From an uncultured Lachnospiraceae bacterium (GTDB lineage Bacteria; Bacillota; Clostridia; Lachnospirales; Lachnospiraceae): a DNA stretch of 39,362 nucleotides. A program made the translations under genes and the position numbers. Below the pieces are notes generated by a model, which had not been told where the DNA came from, searched no databases, and was given only the letters and a program-made list of their open reading frames with translations. Positions 14,832-22,583 of the stretch are shown here, piece by piece (position 1 is the first letter of the stretch; the number at the start of each line of letters is the position of its first letter). The stretch is taken from positions 1 through 39,362 of the forward strand of contig CAJTOL010000031.1 in NCBI GenBank assembly GCA_910577645.1. Reading direction: 5' to 3'.

Positions 14832-14851
14832 GAAATATAACAGAAAACAGA

Positions 14852-14880
14852 TTGATTTAATGCCTGAAATTCTGTATAAT
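14852..14880 (+). promoter_or_regulatory. Sigma-A-type promoter for the cytidylate-kinase-like gene
   Basis: TTGATT (14852-14857) and TATAAT (14875-14880) are 17 bp apart and lie 75 bp before the start codon. Confidence 0.65.
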
Positions 14881-14955
14881 AGACTTATAAATAAAAATAA
14901 TTCTGAAATATCTGGTGCATGCAGCGGGGCAGTGCAGCCTCAGATGGAGGTGTCT

Positions 14956-15594
14956 ATGGAAAACAGCATTATTACAATCAGCAGAGAATATGGGAGCGGA
15001 GGGCGAGAGATTGCCAGGAAAACGGCGGAAAGACTGGGGATTCCGTTTTACGACAGAGATTTAATTGACAAAGCCGCCCAGGAAAGCGGTTTTACGCCGG
15101 AGTTTGTGGCAGAGAGGGAGCAGCGCCTTGGAAATAATTTTCTCTATAATTTTGCTCTTGGAGGGATTTATGGACTGGCTTATCCCAGAAAACCGGAAAT
15201 GAAGGAACTGCCGGTTGCGGAACAGATTTTTCTGGCGCAGAAAAAGGTGATTGAAGATCTGGCGGAACAGGGCCCCTGTATTTTTGTAGGCAGGTGCGCC
15301 GACTATATCCTGCGGAATAAGCCAAAGATTTTAAAGGTCTTTATCTATGCAGATCCCAAGGAGAGAGTGAGCCGGTCTATAGAAAAATATGGACAGATGG
15401 CAGAACAGGCGGAAGAATTGATCCGCCACATTGATAAGCAGCGCAGACTTCATTATGAAGCCTACACCGTGCAGGAGTGGGGGGATCGGAATAATTATCA
15501 TCTGATGCTGGACAGTCAGGCCTTTGGAGTGGAAGGCTGTGTAGACATTATCTGCGGAGCAGTCCTTTCCCTTGATAAGAAGCCCTCTCCTTAA
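14956..15594 (+). CDS. Cytidylate kinase-like family protein
   Basis: A 212-aa P-loop protein of the Cytidylate_kin2 type. It begins ENSIITISREYGSGGREIAR, a Walker A-like loop (SREYGSGG) in which the usual GK[ST] is replaced. GIPFYDRDLIDKAAQESG and CIFVGRCADYIL follow, both typical of the family. Its activity is uncertain; canonical cmk is normally separate. ATG at 14956 has GGAGG five bases upstream; the open frame from 14860 lies over the promoter. The last 47 bp overlap the end of the convergent radical SAM gene. Confidence 0.85.
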   Translation: MENSIITISREYGSGGREIARKTAERLGIPFYDRDLIDKAAQESGFTPEFVAEREQRLGNNFLYNFALGGIYGLAYPRKPEMKELPVAEQIFLAQKKVIEDLAEQGPCIFVGRCADYILRNKPKILKVFIYADPKERVSRSIEKYGQMAEQAEELIRHIDKQRRLHYEAYTVQEWGDRNNYHLMLDSQAFGVEGCVDIICGAVLSLDKKPSP

Positions 15595-16477
15595 AACGGC
15601 GGGTCAGGGAGTTTAACACCAGCTTTTTGTCGGCACTCCACATAGGAGCGATGAGCAGGGATTTAGGCCCGTCTCCGGTAATGCGGTGAACTACTATTTC
15701 CGGCGGCAGAAGTTCAATACAGTCGATGACCAAATCAATGTATTCATTTATTGAGAGGACTGGAAAGGGATTTGCCTGGTACAGCTGAGCCAGGCGGGTC
15801 CCTTTTAGTATGTGGAGAAGCTGAAGCTTGACGCCGTCTAAGGCAGGGGAAAAATCTGCCAGATAGCTTACTGTATCCAGCATCATATTTCTGGTCTCGC
15901 CGGGAAGCCCCAGAATTACGTGAACAATAACAGAAATATCAAGGCGTTTAAGTTTAAGACAGGCCTCTTCAAAGCAGCTTAATCCGTATCCTCGTCCAAT
16001 AAATGCGGCAGTGTCCGGATGAATAGTCTGAAGGCCCAGTTCCACCCAAACCGGTTTGATTTGACGAAGCCTGGAGAGCAGGGAAAGAATATCTTCCGGC
16101 AGACAGTCTGGACGGGTGGCAATAGACAACGCCCCTATGTCCGGGTGAGATATTGCTTCTGTGAAAAGAGACTCCAGATAGGAAACCGGAGCATAGGTAT
16201 TGGTAAAGGACTGAAAATAGGCAATATATCTGCCTGTGAATTTTCCTGCCAGCCGTGTTTTGGCAGACTCAATCTGCTCATATACAGACAGGGTACGTTT
16301 TTGGGCGAAATCCCCGGAACCTCCCTGGCTGCAGAAGATGCAGCCGCCGGTTCCAAGGGTGCCGTCCCGGTTGGGGCAGGTCATACCTCCGTCCAGCGCC
16401 AGCTTATACAGCTTTTCTCCGAAAGAGTTCCGAAGATAGAAATCCAGGGAATGATAGGGCTTTCCGTTCCAGTCCAT
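15548..16477 (-). CDS. TIGR01212-family radical SAM protein (YhcC-like)
   Basis: A 309-aa cytoplasmic Fe-S enzyme. The SAM-cluster motif is present in the family's spaced form CPNRDGTLGTGGCIFC (first Cys, then the CxxC pair). AYFQSFTNTYAP, ELGLQTIHPDTAAFIGRGY and VHVILGLPGETRNMMLDTV match the Elp3-like core of the YhcC group. Relatives are linked to redox or tRNA-related roles, but the substrate is not settled. ATG follows GGGAGGAACCCTTT on this strand. It overlaps the preceding convergent gene tail to tail. Confidence 0.9.
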   Translation of the reverse strand: MDWNGKPYHSLDFYLRNSFGEKLYKLALDGGMTCPNRDGTLGTGGCIFCSQGGSGDFAQKRTLSVYEQIESAKTRLAGKFTGRYIAYFQSFTNTYAPVSYLESLFTEAISHPDIGALSIATRPDCLPEDILSLLSRLRQIKPVWVELGLQTIHPDTAAFIGRGYGLSCFEEACLKLKRLDISVIVHVILGLPGETRNMMLDTVSYLADFSPALDGVKLQLLHILKGTRLAQLYQANPFPVLSINEYIDLVIDCIELLPPEIVVHRITGDGPKSLLIAPMWSADKKLVLNSLTRRFKERASYQGKGLLRR

Positions 16478-16523
16478 AAAGGGTTCCTCCCATTGCTTTT
16501 TATAGTCAGGCTCTGTATGTCAG

Positions 16524-16602
16524 TATACAATGAAATCGTAAAAAATTGTATAGTATTTGGTGAAAAATTGAATTGTCGCCCAGGGGTAAGGCATGGTATA
16601 AT
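16524..16602. promoter_or_regulatory. galK promoter region with inverted repeat
   Basis: TATACAAT (16524-16531) and ATTGTATA (16545-16552) form a perfect 8-bp inverted repeat between the divergent radical SAM and galK genes. A promoter-like TTGTCG (16573-16578) and TATAAT (16597-16602) with 18-bp spacing point toward galK. The repeat may be an operator or the minus-strand promoter. Confidence 0.45.
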
Positions 16603-16654
16603 AAGAACGCTTGGCAAGGCATTTTTGATGCCTGATGGATATGTTATGTAAGGG

Positions 16655-16672
16655 TACCCTCAGTGGACAAGG
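16655..16672 (+). repeat. Dispersed repeat, copy C (left arm only)
   Basis: TACCCTCAGTGGACAAGG is identical over 18 bp to the left arm of the copy at 18999. No matching right arm follows. It lies in the galK leader, 82 bp before the start codon. Confidence 0.75.
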
Positions 16673-16754
16673 TTGGAATATCTATTTTTCAGCGGTTTCC
16701 CGGAAGGCAGAGGCGGCACAGGGGATCCATGCTGAGACAAAAGGAGAGGAAATT

Positions 16755-18047
16755 ATGAGTGCAAAGGAAATCATTCAGGTATTAGAACAGGAAAAGGCAA
16801 CGGCGCTTATGGAAAGCTTGTATGGCAGAGCCCAGGCAGAGGAGAATAAAAAGCGCTACCAGGCTATGGTTGATGGATATGTACAGACCTTTGGAGACGG
16901 CGATATTAAGCTGTTTTCTTCTCCGGGCCGCACAGAGATTAGCGGAAACCATACCGATCACAACCATGGCAAGGTTTTGGCAGGAAGCATTAATCTGGAC
17001 TGTGTCGGCGCTGCGGCAAAGAATGATTCCAGACAGATCCGCATTGTCAGCGAGACTTATAATCAGGATTTTACCATTGATTTGGATCATCTGGAGGTAA
17101 GCCCCAAAGCCGCCGGAACCATTGACTTGGTAAAAGGCATGTTAAAAGGCTTTGAGAGCTTTGGCTACCAGATTGGCGGTTTTAACGCTTACCTTACCAG
17201 CAATGTTATCAGCGCAGCAGGAGTCAGCTCATCTGCCGCGTTTGAGATGTTAATTTGTTCTATGATTAACACTTTTTATAACGAAGGAAAATTGGACGCG
17301 GTTGCCTATGCCCACATTGGAAAATATGCGGAAAACCACTACTGGAATAAGGCATCCGGGCTTTTGGATCAAATGGCCTGTGCAGTGGGCGGCCTGATTA
17401 CCATTGACTTTGTCAATCCTGCAGAACCCGTTATGGAGAAAATAGATTTTGATTTTGGCTCCCAGGATCACAGCCTGATCATTGTCCAGACCGGTAAGGG
17501 GCATGCGGATTTAAGTGCAGACTACTCTTCTGTACCAAATGAGATGAAAAAGGTAGCAGAATATTTTGGCAAAGAAGTGCTGGCGGAGATTACTGAGGAC
17601 ATGGTAATTGAGAATTTCCAGGCAGTGAGAGAGTATGCGGGAGATCGCTCCGTTCTCCGCGCCCTTCATTTCTTTGAAGAAAATAAGAGGGTAGAGGCCA
17701 TGGTAGCAGCATTAAAGGCTGACGATTTCCACGCCTTTTTAGACGGTATCACTGCATCCGGTAATTCTTCCTGGAAGTGGCTGCAGAACTGCTACACCAA
17801 CGCCAGTGTCCAGGAACAGGGGATTACCACTACCCTGGCTCTTACGGAGATGTTTATTGCAGGTAAAAAGAAAGGCGCCTGCAGAGTTCACGGCGGCGGT
17901 TTTGCCGGTGTGATTATGGCTATGCTGCCCAACGATCTGGTGGATGAGTATATTACATATATTGAAAAGGCAGTAGGCGAGGGCAGTGCATACCGGATGA
18001 ACATCCGGCCTTATGGAGCTATTTGTGTCAGTGAGATGATCTGGTAA
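16755..18047 (+). CDS. galK: Galactokinase (GHMP kinase)
   Basis: The enzyme phosphorylates galactose to galactose 1-phosphate, the first Leloir step, in the cytoplasm. The galactokinase signature appears as SSPGRTEISGNHTDHNHGKVL, the GHMP ATP-binding loop as SAAGVSSSAAFE, and the C-terminal motif as RVHGGGFAGVIMAML. Length (430 aa) fits the clostridial variant, which has an N-terminal extension. ATG at 16755 follows AAAGGAGAGGAAATT; the frame is open from 16635, but that part covers the leader and repeat C. It would consume galactose released by the beta-galactosidase at 32217. No galT or galE is adjacent. Confidence 0.93.
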   Translation: MSAKEIIQVLEQEKATALMESLYGRAQAEENKKRYQAMVDGYVQTFGDGDIKLFSSPGRTEISGNHTDHNHGKVLAGSINLDCVGAAAKNDSRQIRIVSETYNQDFTIDLDHLEVSPKAAGTIDLVKGMLKGFESFGYQIGGFNAYLTSNVISAAGVSSSAAFEMLICSMINTFYNEGKLDAVAYAHIGKYAENHYWNKASGLLDQMACAVGGLITIDFVNPAEPVMEKIDFDFGSQDHSLIIVQTGKGHADLSADYSSVPNEMKKVAEYFGKEVLAEITEDMVIENFQAVREYAGDRSVLRALHFFEENKRVEAMVAALKADDFHAFLDGITASGNSSWKWLQNCYTNASVQEQGITTTLALTEMFIAGKKKGACRVHGGGFAGVIMAMLPNDLVDEYITYIEKAVGEGSAYRMNIRPYGAICVSEMIW

Positions 18048-18093
18048 ATCCGTATATACCTGCTTTTATTTAAGAATGACAGTGTAATAAAAA

Positions 18094-18136
18094 GTGTCTC
18101 TTTTTGCTGCGTTTTGAGCAGAAGGAGACGCTTTTT
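18094..18136 (+). terminator. Rho-independent terminator after galK
   Basis: GTGTCTC (18094-18100) pairs with GAGACGC (18125-18131), with an inner TTGCT/AGCA(G) stem, followed by TTTTT. It lies 47 bp after the galK stop codon. The stretch 18137-18343 holds nothing I can assign. Confidence 0.85.
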
Positions 18137-18343
18137 CTGGTTTAACTATGTCAGAAAGAGTCGGACGATTTTCCTTGTGTGTCGAGCTTTGTAGGATTAT
18201 ACTAAGGATGTAAAGCATATATTCCTGTTCTTCTGACGGCAGCGCCATCTGTGAATCTTTTATTCATTTCAGAAAATCTATGCTTTTCAATTTCAATGAA
18301 AAAGCAGGAGATTTTTATAGAAAACTTCTGCGAAGGAGAACAA

Positions 18344-19040
18344 ATGAAGAAAGAGAAGAAGGAGCGGCTGTCCCAGGAAAAATTTATTAAATCTGTTTAA
18401 TGCAGTTAATCAGAGAATATCAAAAATTGGTAAAAGAGCGCTCAGTGTATTCTTCTGCTCCCTTAAAAATTCCCACACCACATTTTGTGGTTTTCTACAA
18501 TGGAGAGCGGGAAGAGCCGGAGCGCCGGATATTAACTTTGGCCATAACGGAAAACTCTTAGAATCCTGTCCGTTGCTGAAGGAATATATGCTGTATGTAG
18601 AACGGGTAAGAAACTATACCAAGATTATGGGGTTAAATAGAGGAGTAGAGCAGGCTGTAGGGGAGTGCATCGAAGAAGGGATTTTGGCAGAGTTTCTTTC
18701 AAATTGGAAAGCGGAGGCGATAGCAGTGAGCATATTTGAATACAATGCAAAACGAGAGAGAAAATTATGGGAGAGGGATCAACGGGAATACCTCAGGGCA
18801 CAGGTAAAAGAGGAAATGAGAGAAGAGATACGAGAGGAGGTGCGCGCAGAAGTCCAGAAGGAAGTGCGCGCAGAAATTCAGGCTGACTGGGCAAAAAGGC
18901 ACAGGACGGGGCGGGAGGAAGGCCGGATTCAGGGGATCATAGCCACAGGGACTCTATTAGGGATATCTAAAGAGCAGATTTTTTATTTTATAGAAAATTA
19001 CCCTCAGTGGACAAGGGCCGTGTGTCGCCTTGTCCATTGA
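18344..19040 (+). pseudogene. Rpn-family recombination-promoting nuclease/putative transposase, degraded
   Basis: Pieces of one Rpn (PD-(D/E)XK) protein are spread over several frames. The start KKEKKERLSQEKFIKSV ends in TAA. A second frame gives NAVNQRISK, and a third gives LVKERSVYSSAPLKIPTPHF then VVFYNGEREEPERR. From about 18573 an uninterrupted 155-codon frame gives the C-terminal half (KLLESCPLLKEYMLYVERVR, GECIEEGILAEFLSNWKAEA, then a highly charged Glu/Arg coiled segment). About 50 residues are missing between the second and third blocks. The final codons PQWTRAVCRLVH are read from repeat D, so the natural end has been replaced. At least three disruptions make it non-functional. Confidence 0.85.
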
Positions 19041-19045
19041 GGGTA
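18999..19045. repeat. Dispersed hairpin repeat, copy D (most complete)
   Basis: TACCCTCAGTGGACAAGG (18999-19016) and CCTTGTCCATTGAGGGTA (19028-19045) form an 18-bp stem with a single G:T pair and an 11-nt loop. It lies between the Rpn pseudogene and the convergent carB gene, 16 bp from the carB stop codon. There it could act as a terminator, though it lacks a T tract. Confidence 0.9.
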
Positions 19046-19060
19046 TTCCAGGATTAAAAA

Positions 19061-22000
19061 TTATTCCAAAATACTGGCGTGATACTCCTGGAGAGATTTC
19101 AGCTCATCATGCTCACCCTTTGCCATAGCCGCAATACCCTTGGCAGCAGCTTTGGCGGCATACATGGTGGTGATGTAAGGGATTTTTTTGTTGATGGCAG
19201 TTTTACGCAGGTAGGAGTCGTCATATTTACTTTGCTTGCCGGCCGGAGAATTGATGATTAAGTCAATCTCACCGTTGACCATGGCGTCGTAAATATTGGG
19301 ACGGCCCTCCTGAACCTTCTTTAAAATACGGCAGGAAACACCGTTTTCCTCCAGGTATTGGCCGGTACCTTCGGTAGCCACAATTTGAAAGCCCAGGTCA
19401 AAGAGCTGTTTAGCAGCTTCTAAGGCAAGCTCTTTGTCCCCGCTGTTGACGCTGACTAAGGCAGTGCCGGATAAGGGCAGCCTGGTGCCGGTAGCTTCTT
19501 CCGCCTTGTAATAAGCTAAGGGGAAGGTGCTGCTGATACCCAGAACTTCTCCGGTGGAACGCATCTCAGGCCCCAGAAGAGGATCAACCTCAGGGAACAT
19601 ATTAAAAGGCATAACTGCTTCTTTTACACCATAATAGGGATGCTCCTTCTCCTTAAACTGAGTGACATCCGGGCGGGTGCCGGTGAGCTCGTAAGCCATA
19701 AGCTGGGTAGCAATGTTTGCCATGTTGATATTGCATACTTTCGATACCAGCGGCACGGTACGGGAAGCTCTGGGATTGGCCTCCAGGACGTACACCTGAT
19801 CTTTGTAGATGGCATACTGCATATTCATCAGGCCGACAACGCCCATCTCGCAGGCAATGTCCGTGGTATACTTGCGGATAATCTCTTTGTTTTTCTCCGA
19901 AATCTTCACAGAAGGGATTACACAGGCAGAGTCTCCGGAGTGGATACCGGCCTGCTCAATGTGCTGCATAACCGTGGGAACAAATGCGTGGGTGCCGTCG
20001 GAGATGGCATCGGTTTCACATTCCATTGCATCCTGTAAGAACATGTCCATCAGGATGGGGCGTTCCGGGGTTACATCAATAGCGGCTGCCATGTAGTCAC
20101 GGAGCATATCGTCATCGTAAACCACCTCCATACCCCGGCCGCCTAATACATAGGACGGACGAACCATCATGGGGTAACCAATGCGGTGGGCAATCTCCAA
20201 AGCATCTTCAACGGTAACCGCCATGCCGGACTTGGGCATGGGGATATTTAATTTATTCATCATTGCGTTGAACAGATCCCGATCCTCAGCCATATCGATA
20301 ACTGCCGGAGAAGTCCCCAGAATATGAGCGCCGCGCTTTTCCAGCTCTGCAGCAATATTTAAGGGAGTCTGGCCGCCAAACTGTACAATAACGCCCAGGG
20401 GCTTTTCCTTGTTGTAAATGCTCATAACATCCTCAACAGTCAGAGGCTCAAAATACAGCTTGTCGGAAGTGTCATAATCGGTGGAAACCGTTTCCGGGTT
20501 ACAGTTGACCATAATAGTTTCAAAGCCCAGATCACGTAAGGTAAGAGCGGCATGAACACAACAGTAGTCAAATTCAATTCCCTGCCCAATGCGGTTGGGG
20601 CCGCCGCCTAATACCATAACCTTTCTGCGGTCTGATACAGGAGCCCTGTCTTCACCGTTATAAGTAGAATAGTAGTAGGAGGCCGGATCCTTTACGCCGC
20701 TTACAGGAACTGCATCCCAACATTCCGTTACGCCAAGGGCCTCTCTGCGGTTAAACAGATCCCATTCATCTGTTTCCAGGAGCATGGCCAGGTATTTGTC
20801 AGAAAAACCATCCTTTTTCGCCTGGACTAACAGCTCATCAGGAAGCTCTTTTCCTCTGTAAGAAAGGACTTTTTCCTCCAGCTCTACCAATTCCTTCATC
20901 TGCTGCAAAAACCACATTTTAATGTGGGTCATGTCATGAAGCTTTTCCAGAGGAGCGCCTTTGCGGATTGCCTCGTACATAATAAACTGACGCTCACTGG
21001 AGGGCTCAGCCAATTTTAAGTATAACTGTTCCAAGGTTAACTGATTGAAATTTTTTGCAAAACCCAGGCCATACCGTCCGGTCTCCAGAGAACGAATGGC
21101 TTTTTGCAGGGCCTCTTTATAATTCTTGCCAATGGACATAACTTCGCCCACAGCTTTCATCTGAGTGCCCAGCTTGTCTTGAGAGCCTTTGAACTTTTCA
21201 AAAGCCCAGCGTGCAAACTTGATTACCACATAGTCGCCGGAGGGTTTATAATTATCCAGAGTGCCGTCCTTCCAATAAGGAATTTCGTCTAAGGTAAGAC
21301 CGCAGGCCAACAGCGCAGATACATAAGCAATGGGGAAGCCGGTAGCCTTGGAAGCCAGTGCAGAAGAACGGGAAGTTCTGGGGTTGATCTCGATAATGAT
21401 GATACGGTCGCTTTTGGGGTCATGGGCAAACTGTACGTTGGTGCCGCCAATAACGCCGATGGATTCTACAATAGCGTGGGCCTGTTTCTCCAAACGCTCC
21501 TGAAGGTCTTTAGAAATGGTTAACATAGGCGCGCTGCAGAAGGAGTCGCCGGTGTGAACGCCCATAGGGTCAATATTTTCAATAAAGCAGATGGAAATTT
21601 TTTTGCCGGCAGCGTCACGAACCACCTCTACCTCTAATTCTTCCCATCCAATGACAGATTCCTCAATAAGAATCTGATGAACCATGGAAGCGGCCAGGCC
21701 GCGGGCAGCCACTTTCTTTAGCTCTTCTTCATTATAAACAATACCGCCGCCGGTACCACCCATGGTATAGGCCGGACGGATAACAACCGGATAACCTAAC
21801 TCTCCTGCAATCCCCAAAGCCTCGTCAACGGAATAGGCGGGAGCGCTCTTTGCCATCTCAATACCAAGCTGGTTCATGGCTTCTTTAAAAGCGATCCGAT
21901 CCTCGCCGCGGTTGATTGCATCTACCTGAACTCCAATAACCTGAACATTGTATTTGTCCAGTATACCGGCATTATAAAGCTCCTCACAAAGGTTTAAGCC

Positions 22001-22282
22001 GGATTGGCCGCCTAAGTTGGGGAGCAGGGCATCGGGCCGTTCCTTAGCGATAATCTCAGTAAGACGGTCCACATTTAAAGGTTCAATATAGGTGGCGTCA
22101 GCAGTGGCCGGGTCGGTCATGATGGTAGCCGGATTGGAATTGACAAGCACAATCTTATATCCCAGATTTCTGAGAGCCTTACAGGCCTGGGTGCCGGAAT
22201 AGTCAAACTCGCAGGCCTGACCAATAATAATCGGACCGGAACCGATGATCAAGATTTTGTTGATGTCATTGCGTTTTGGCAT
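19061..22282 (-). CDS. carB: Carbamoyl-phosphate synthase large subunit
   Basis: The large subunit makes carbamoyl phosphate from bicarbonate, ammonia and two ATP, for pyrimidine and arginine synthesis. At 1073 aa it is full length. Two homologous ATP-grasp halves are evident: one starts KILIIGSGPIIIGQACEFDY, the second VMVLGGGPNRIGQGIEFDYC. Each is followed by an ATP-binding segment (YPVVIRPAYTMGGTGGG, YPMMVRPSYVLGGRGMEV). A C-terminal MGS-like allosteric domain covers about the last 140 residues. ATG follows TGGAGGTCCATT. The small subunit carA is not upstream, where glnA is divergent instead, so carA must be elsewhere. Confidence 0.97.
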   Translation of the reverse strand: MPKRNDINKILIIGSGPIIIGQACEFDYSGTQACKALRNLGYKIVLVNSNPATIMTDPATADATYIEPLNVDRLTEIIAKERPDALLPNLGGQSGLNLCEELYNAGILDKYNVQVIGVQVDAINRGEDRIAFKEAMNQLGIEMAKSAPAYSVDEALGIAGELGYPVVIRPAYTMGGTGGGIVYNEEELKKVAARGLAASMVHQILIEESVIGWEELEVEVVRDAAGKKISICFIENIDPMGVHTGDSFCSAPMLTISKDLQERLEKQAHAIVESIGVIGGTNVQFAHDPKSDRIIIIEINPRTSRSSALASKATGFPIAYVSALLACGLTLDEIPYWKDGTLDNYKPSGDYVVIKFARWAFEKFKGSQDKLGTQMKAVGEVMSIGKNYKEALQKAIRSLETGRYGLGFAKNFNQLTLEQLYLKLAEPSSERQFIMYEAIRKGAPLEKLHDMTHIKMWFLQQMKELVELEEKVLSYRGKELPDELLVQAKKDGFSDKYLAMLLETDEWDLFNRREALGVTECWDAVPVSGVKDPASYYYSTYNGEDRAPVSDRRKVMVLGGGPNRIGQGIEFDYCCVHAALTLRDLGFETIMVNCNPETVSTDYDTSDKLYFEPLTVEDVMSIYNKEKPLGVIVQFGGQTPLNIAAELEKRGAHILGTSPAVIDMAEDRDLFNAMMNKLNIPMPKSGMAVTVEDALEIAHRIGYPMMVRPSYVLGGRGMEVVYDDDMLRDYMAAAIDVTPERPILMDMFLQDAMECETDAISDGTHAFVPTVMQHIEQAGIHSGDSACVIPSVKISEKNKEIIRKYTTDIACEMGVVGLMNMQYAIYKDQVYVLEANPRASRTVPLVSKVCNINMANIATQLMAYELTGTRPDVTQFKEKEHPYYGVKEAVMPFNMFPEVDPLLGPEMRSTGEVLGISSTFPLAYYKAEEATGTRLPLSGTALVSVNSGDKELALEAAKQLFDLGFQIVATEGTGQYLEENGVSCRILKKVQEGRPNIYDAMVNGEIDLIINSPAGKQSKYDDSYLRKTAINKKIPYITTMYAAKAAAKGIAAMAKGEHDELKSLQEYHASILE

Positions 22283-22339
22283 AATGGACCTCCATAAGTA
22301 TAGTGTTGTTGCGGATTCTAAAAAACTCTAATCTAAATG

Positions 22340-22345
22340 ATTATA
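22340..22345 (-). promoter_or_regulatory. Possible -10 box for carB
   Basis: TATAAT on the minus strand (22340-22345) lies about 58 bp before the carB start codon. No good -35 was found. Nearby, GGGGAA...TACATTCCCC could form a bulged hairpin at about 22368-22408. Nothing else assignable lies between carB and the glnA promoter. Confidence 0.4.
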
Positions 22346-22499
22346 TCACAAAAATTTTTCTTGAATAGGGGGAAAATGTAAAAAAAGAGAAATTTGTACA
22401 TTCCCCTATGGATGCTATTTATATAAAAACAGAATTATGAAATTTTGACAAATAAATTCCGGAAACCAAAAGAACCGGAAGGAGAAAGCCTTTGCAGCG

Positions 22500-22529
22500 T
22501 TGACAAACTTCTTTTAGACTATATATAAT
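22500..22529 (+). promoter_or_regulatory. Sigma-A-type promoter for glnA
   Basis: TTGACA (22500-22505) and TATAAT (22524-22529) are 18 bp apart. A short hairpin TTCCGG/CCGGAA (22457-22462, 22475-22480) lies just upstream of the -35 and could be a regulator site. Confidence 0.75.
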
Positions 22530-22583
22530 GATGTAAGGCAAAGATATCATAATAACTAGAGACTATCAGGGAGGAAACAGAAG

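Noticed and set aside
18720..18910. The Glu/Arg-rich repeated segment (EEMREEIREEVRAEVQKEV) as a separate coiled-coil gene.
   Set aside because: It is the charged C-terminal region typical of Rpn-family proteins and is continuous with that pseudogene.
19061..22282. carB without adjacent carA as a novel arrangement.
   Set aside because: Split carA and carB occur in bacteria; the gene itself is ordinary and full length.
22530..22583. A paired hexaloop ANTAR target in the glnA leader.
   Set aside because: The short leader contains no two adjacent hairpins and no terminator.
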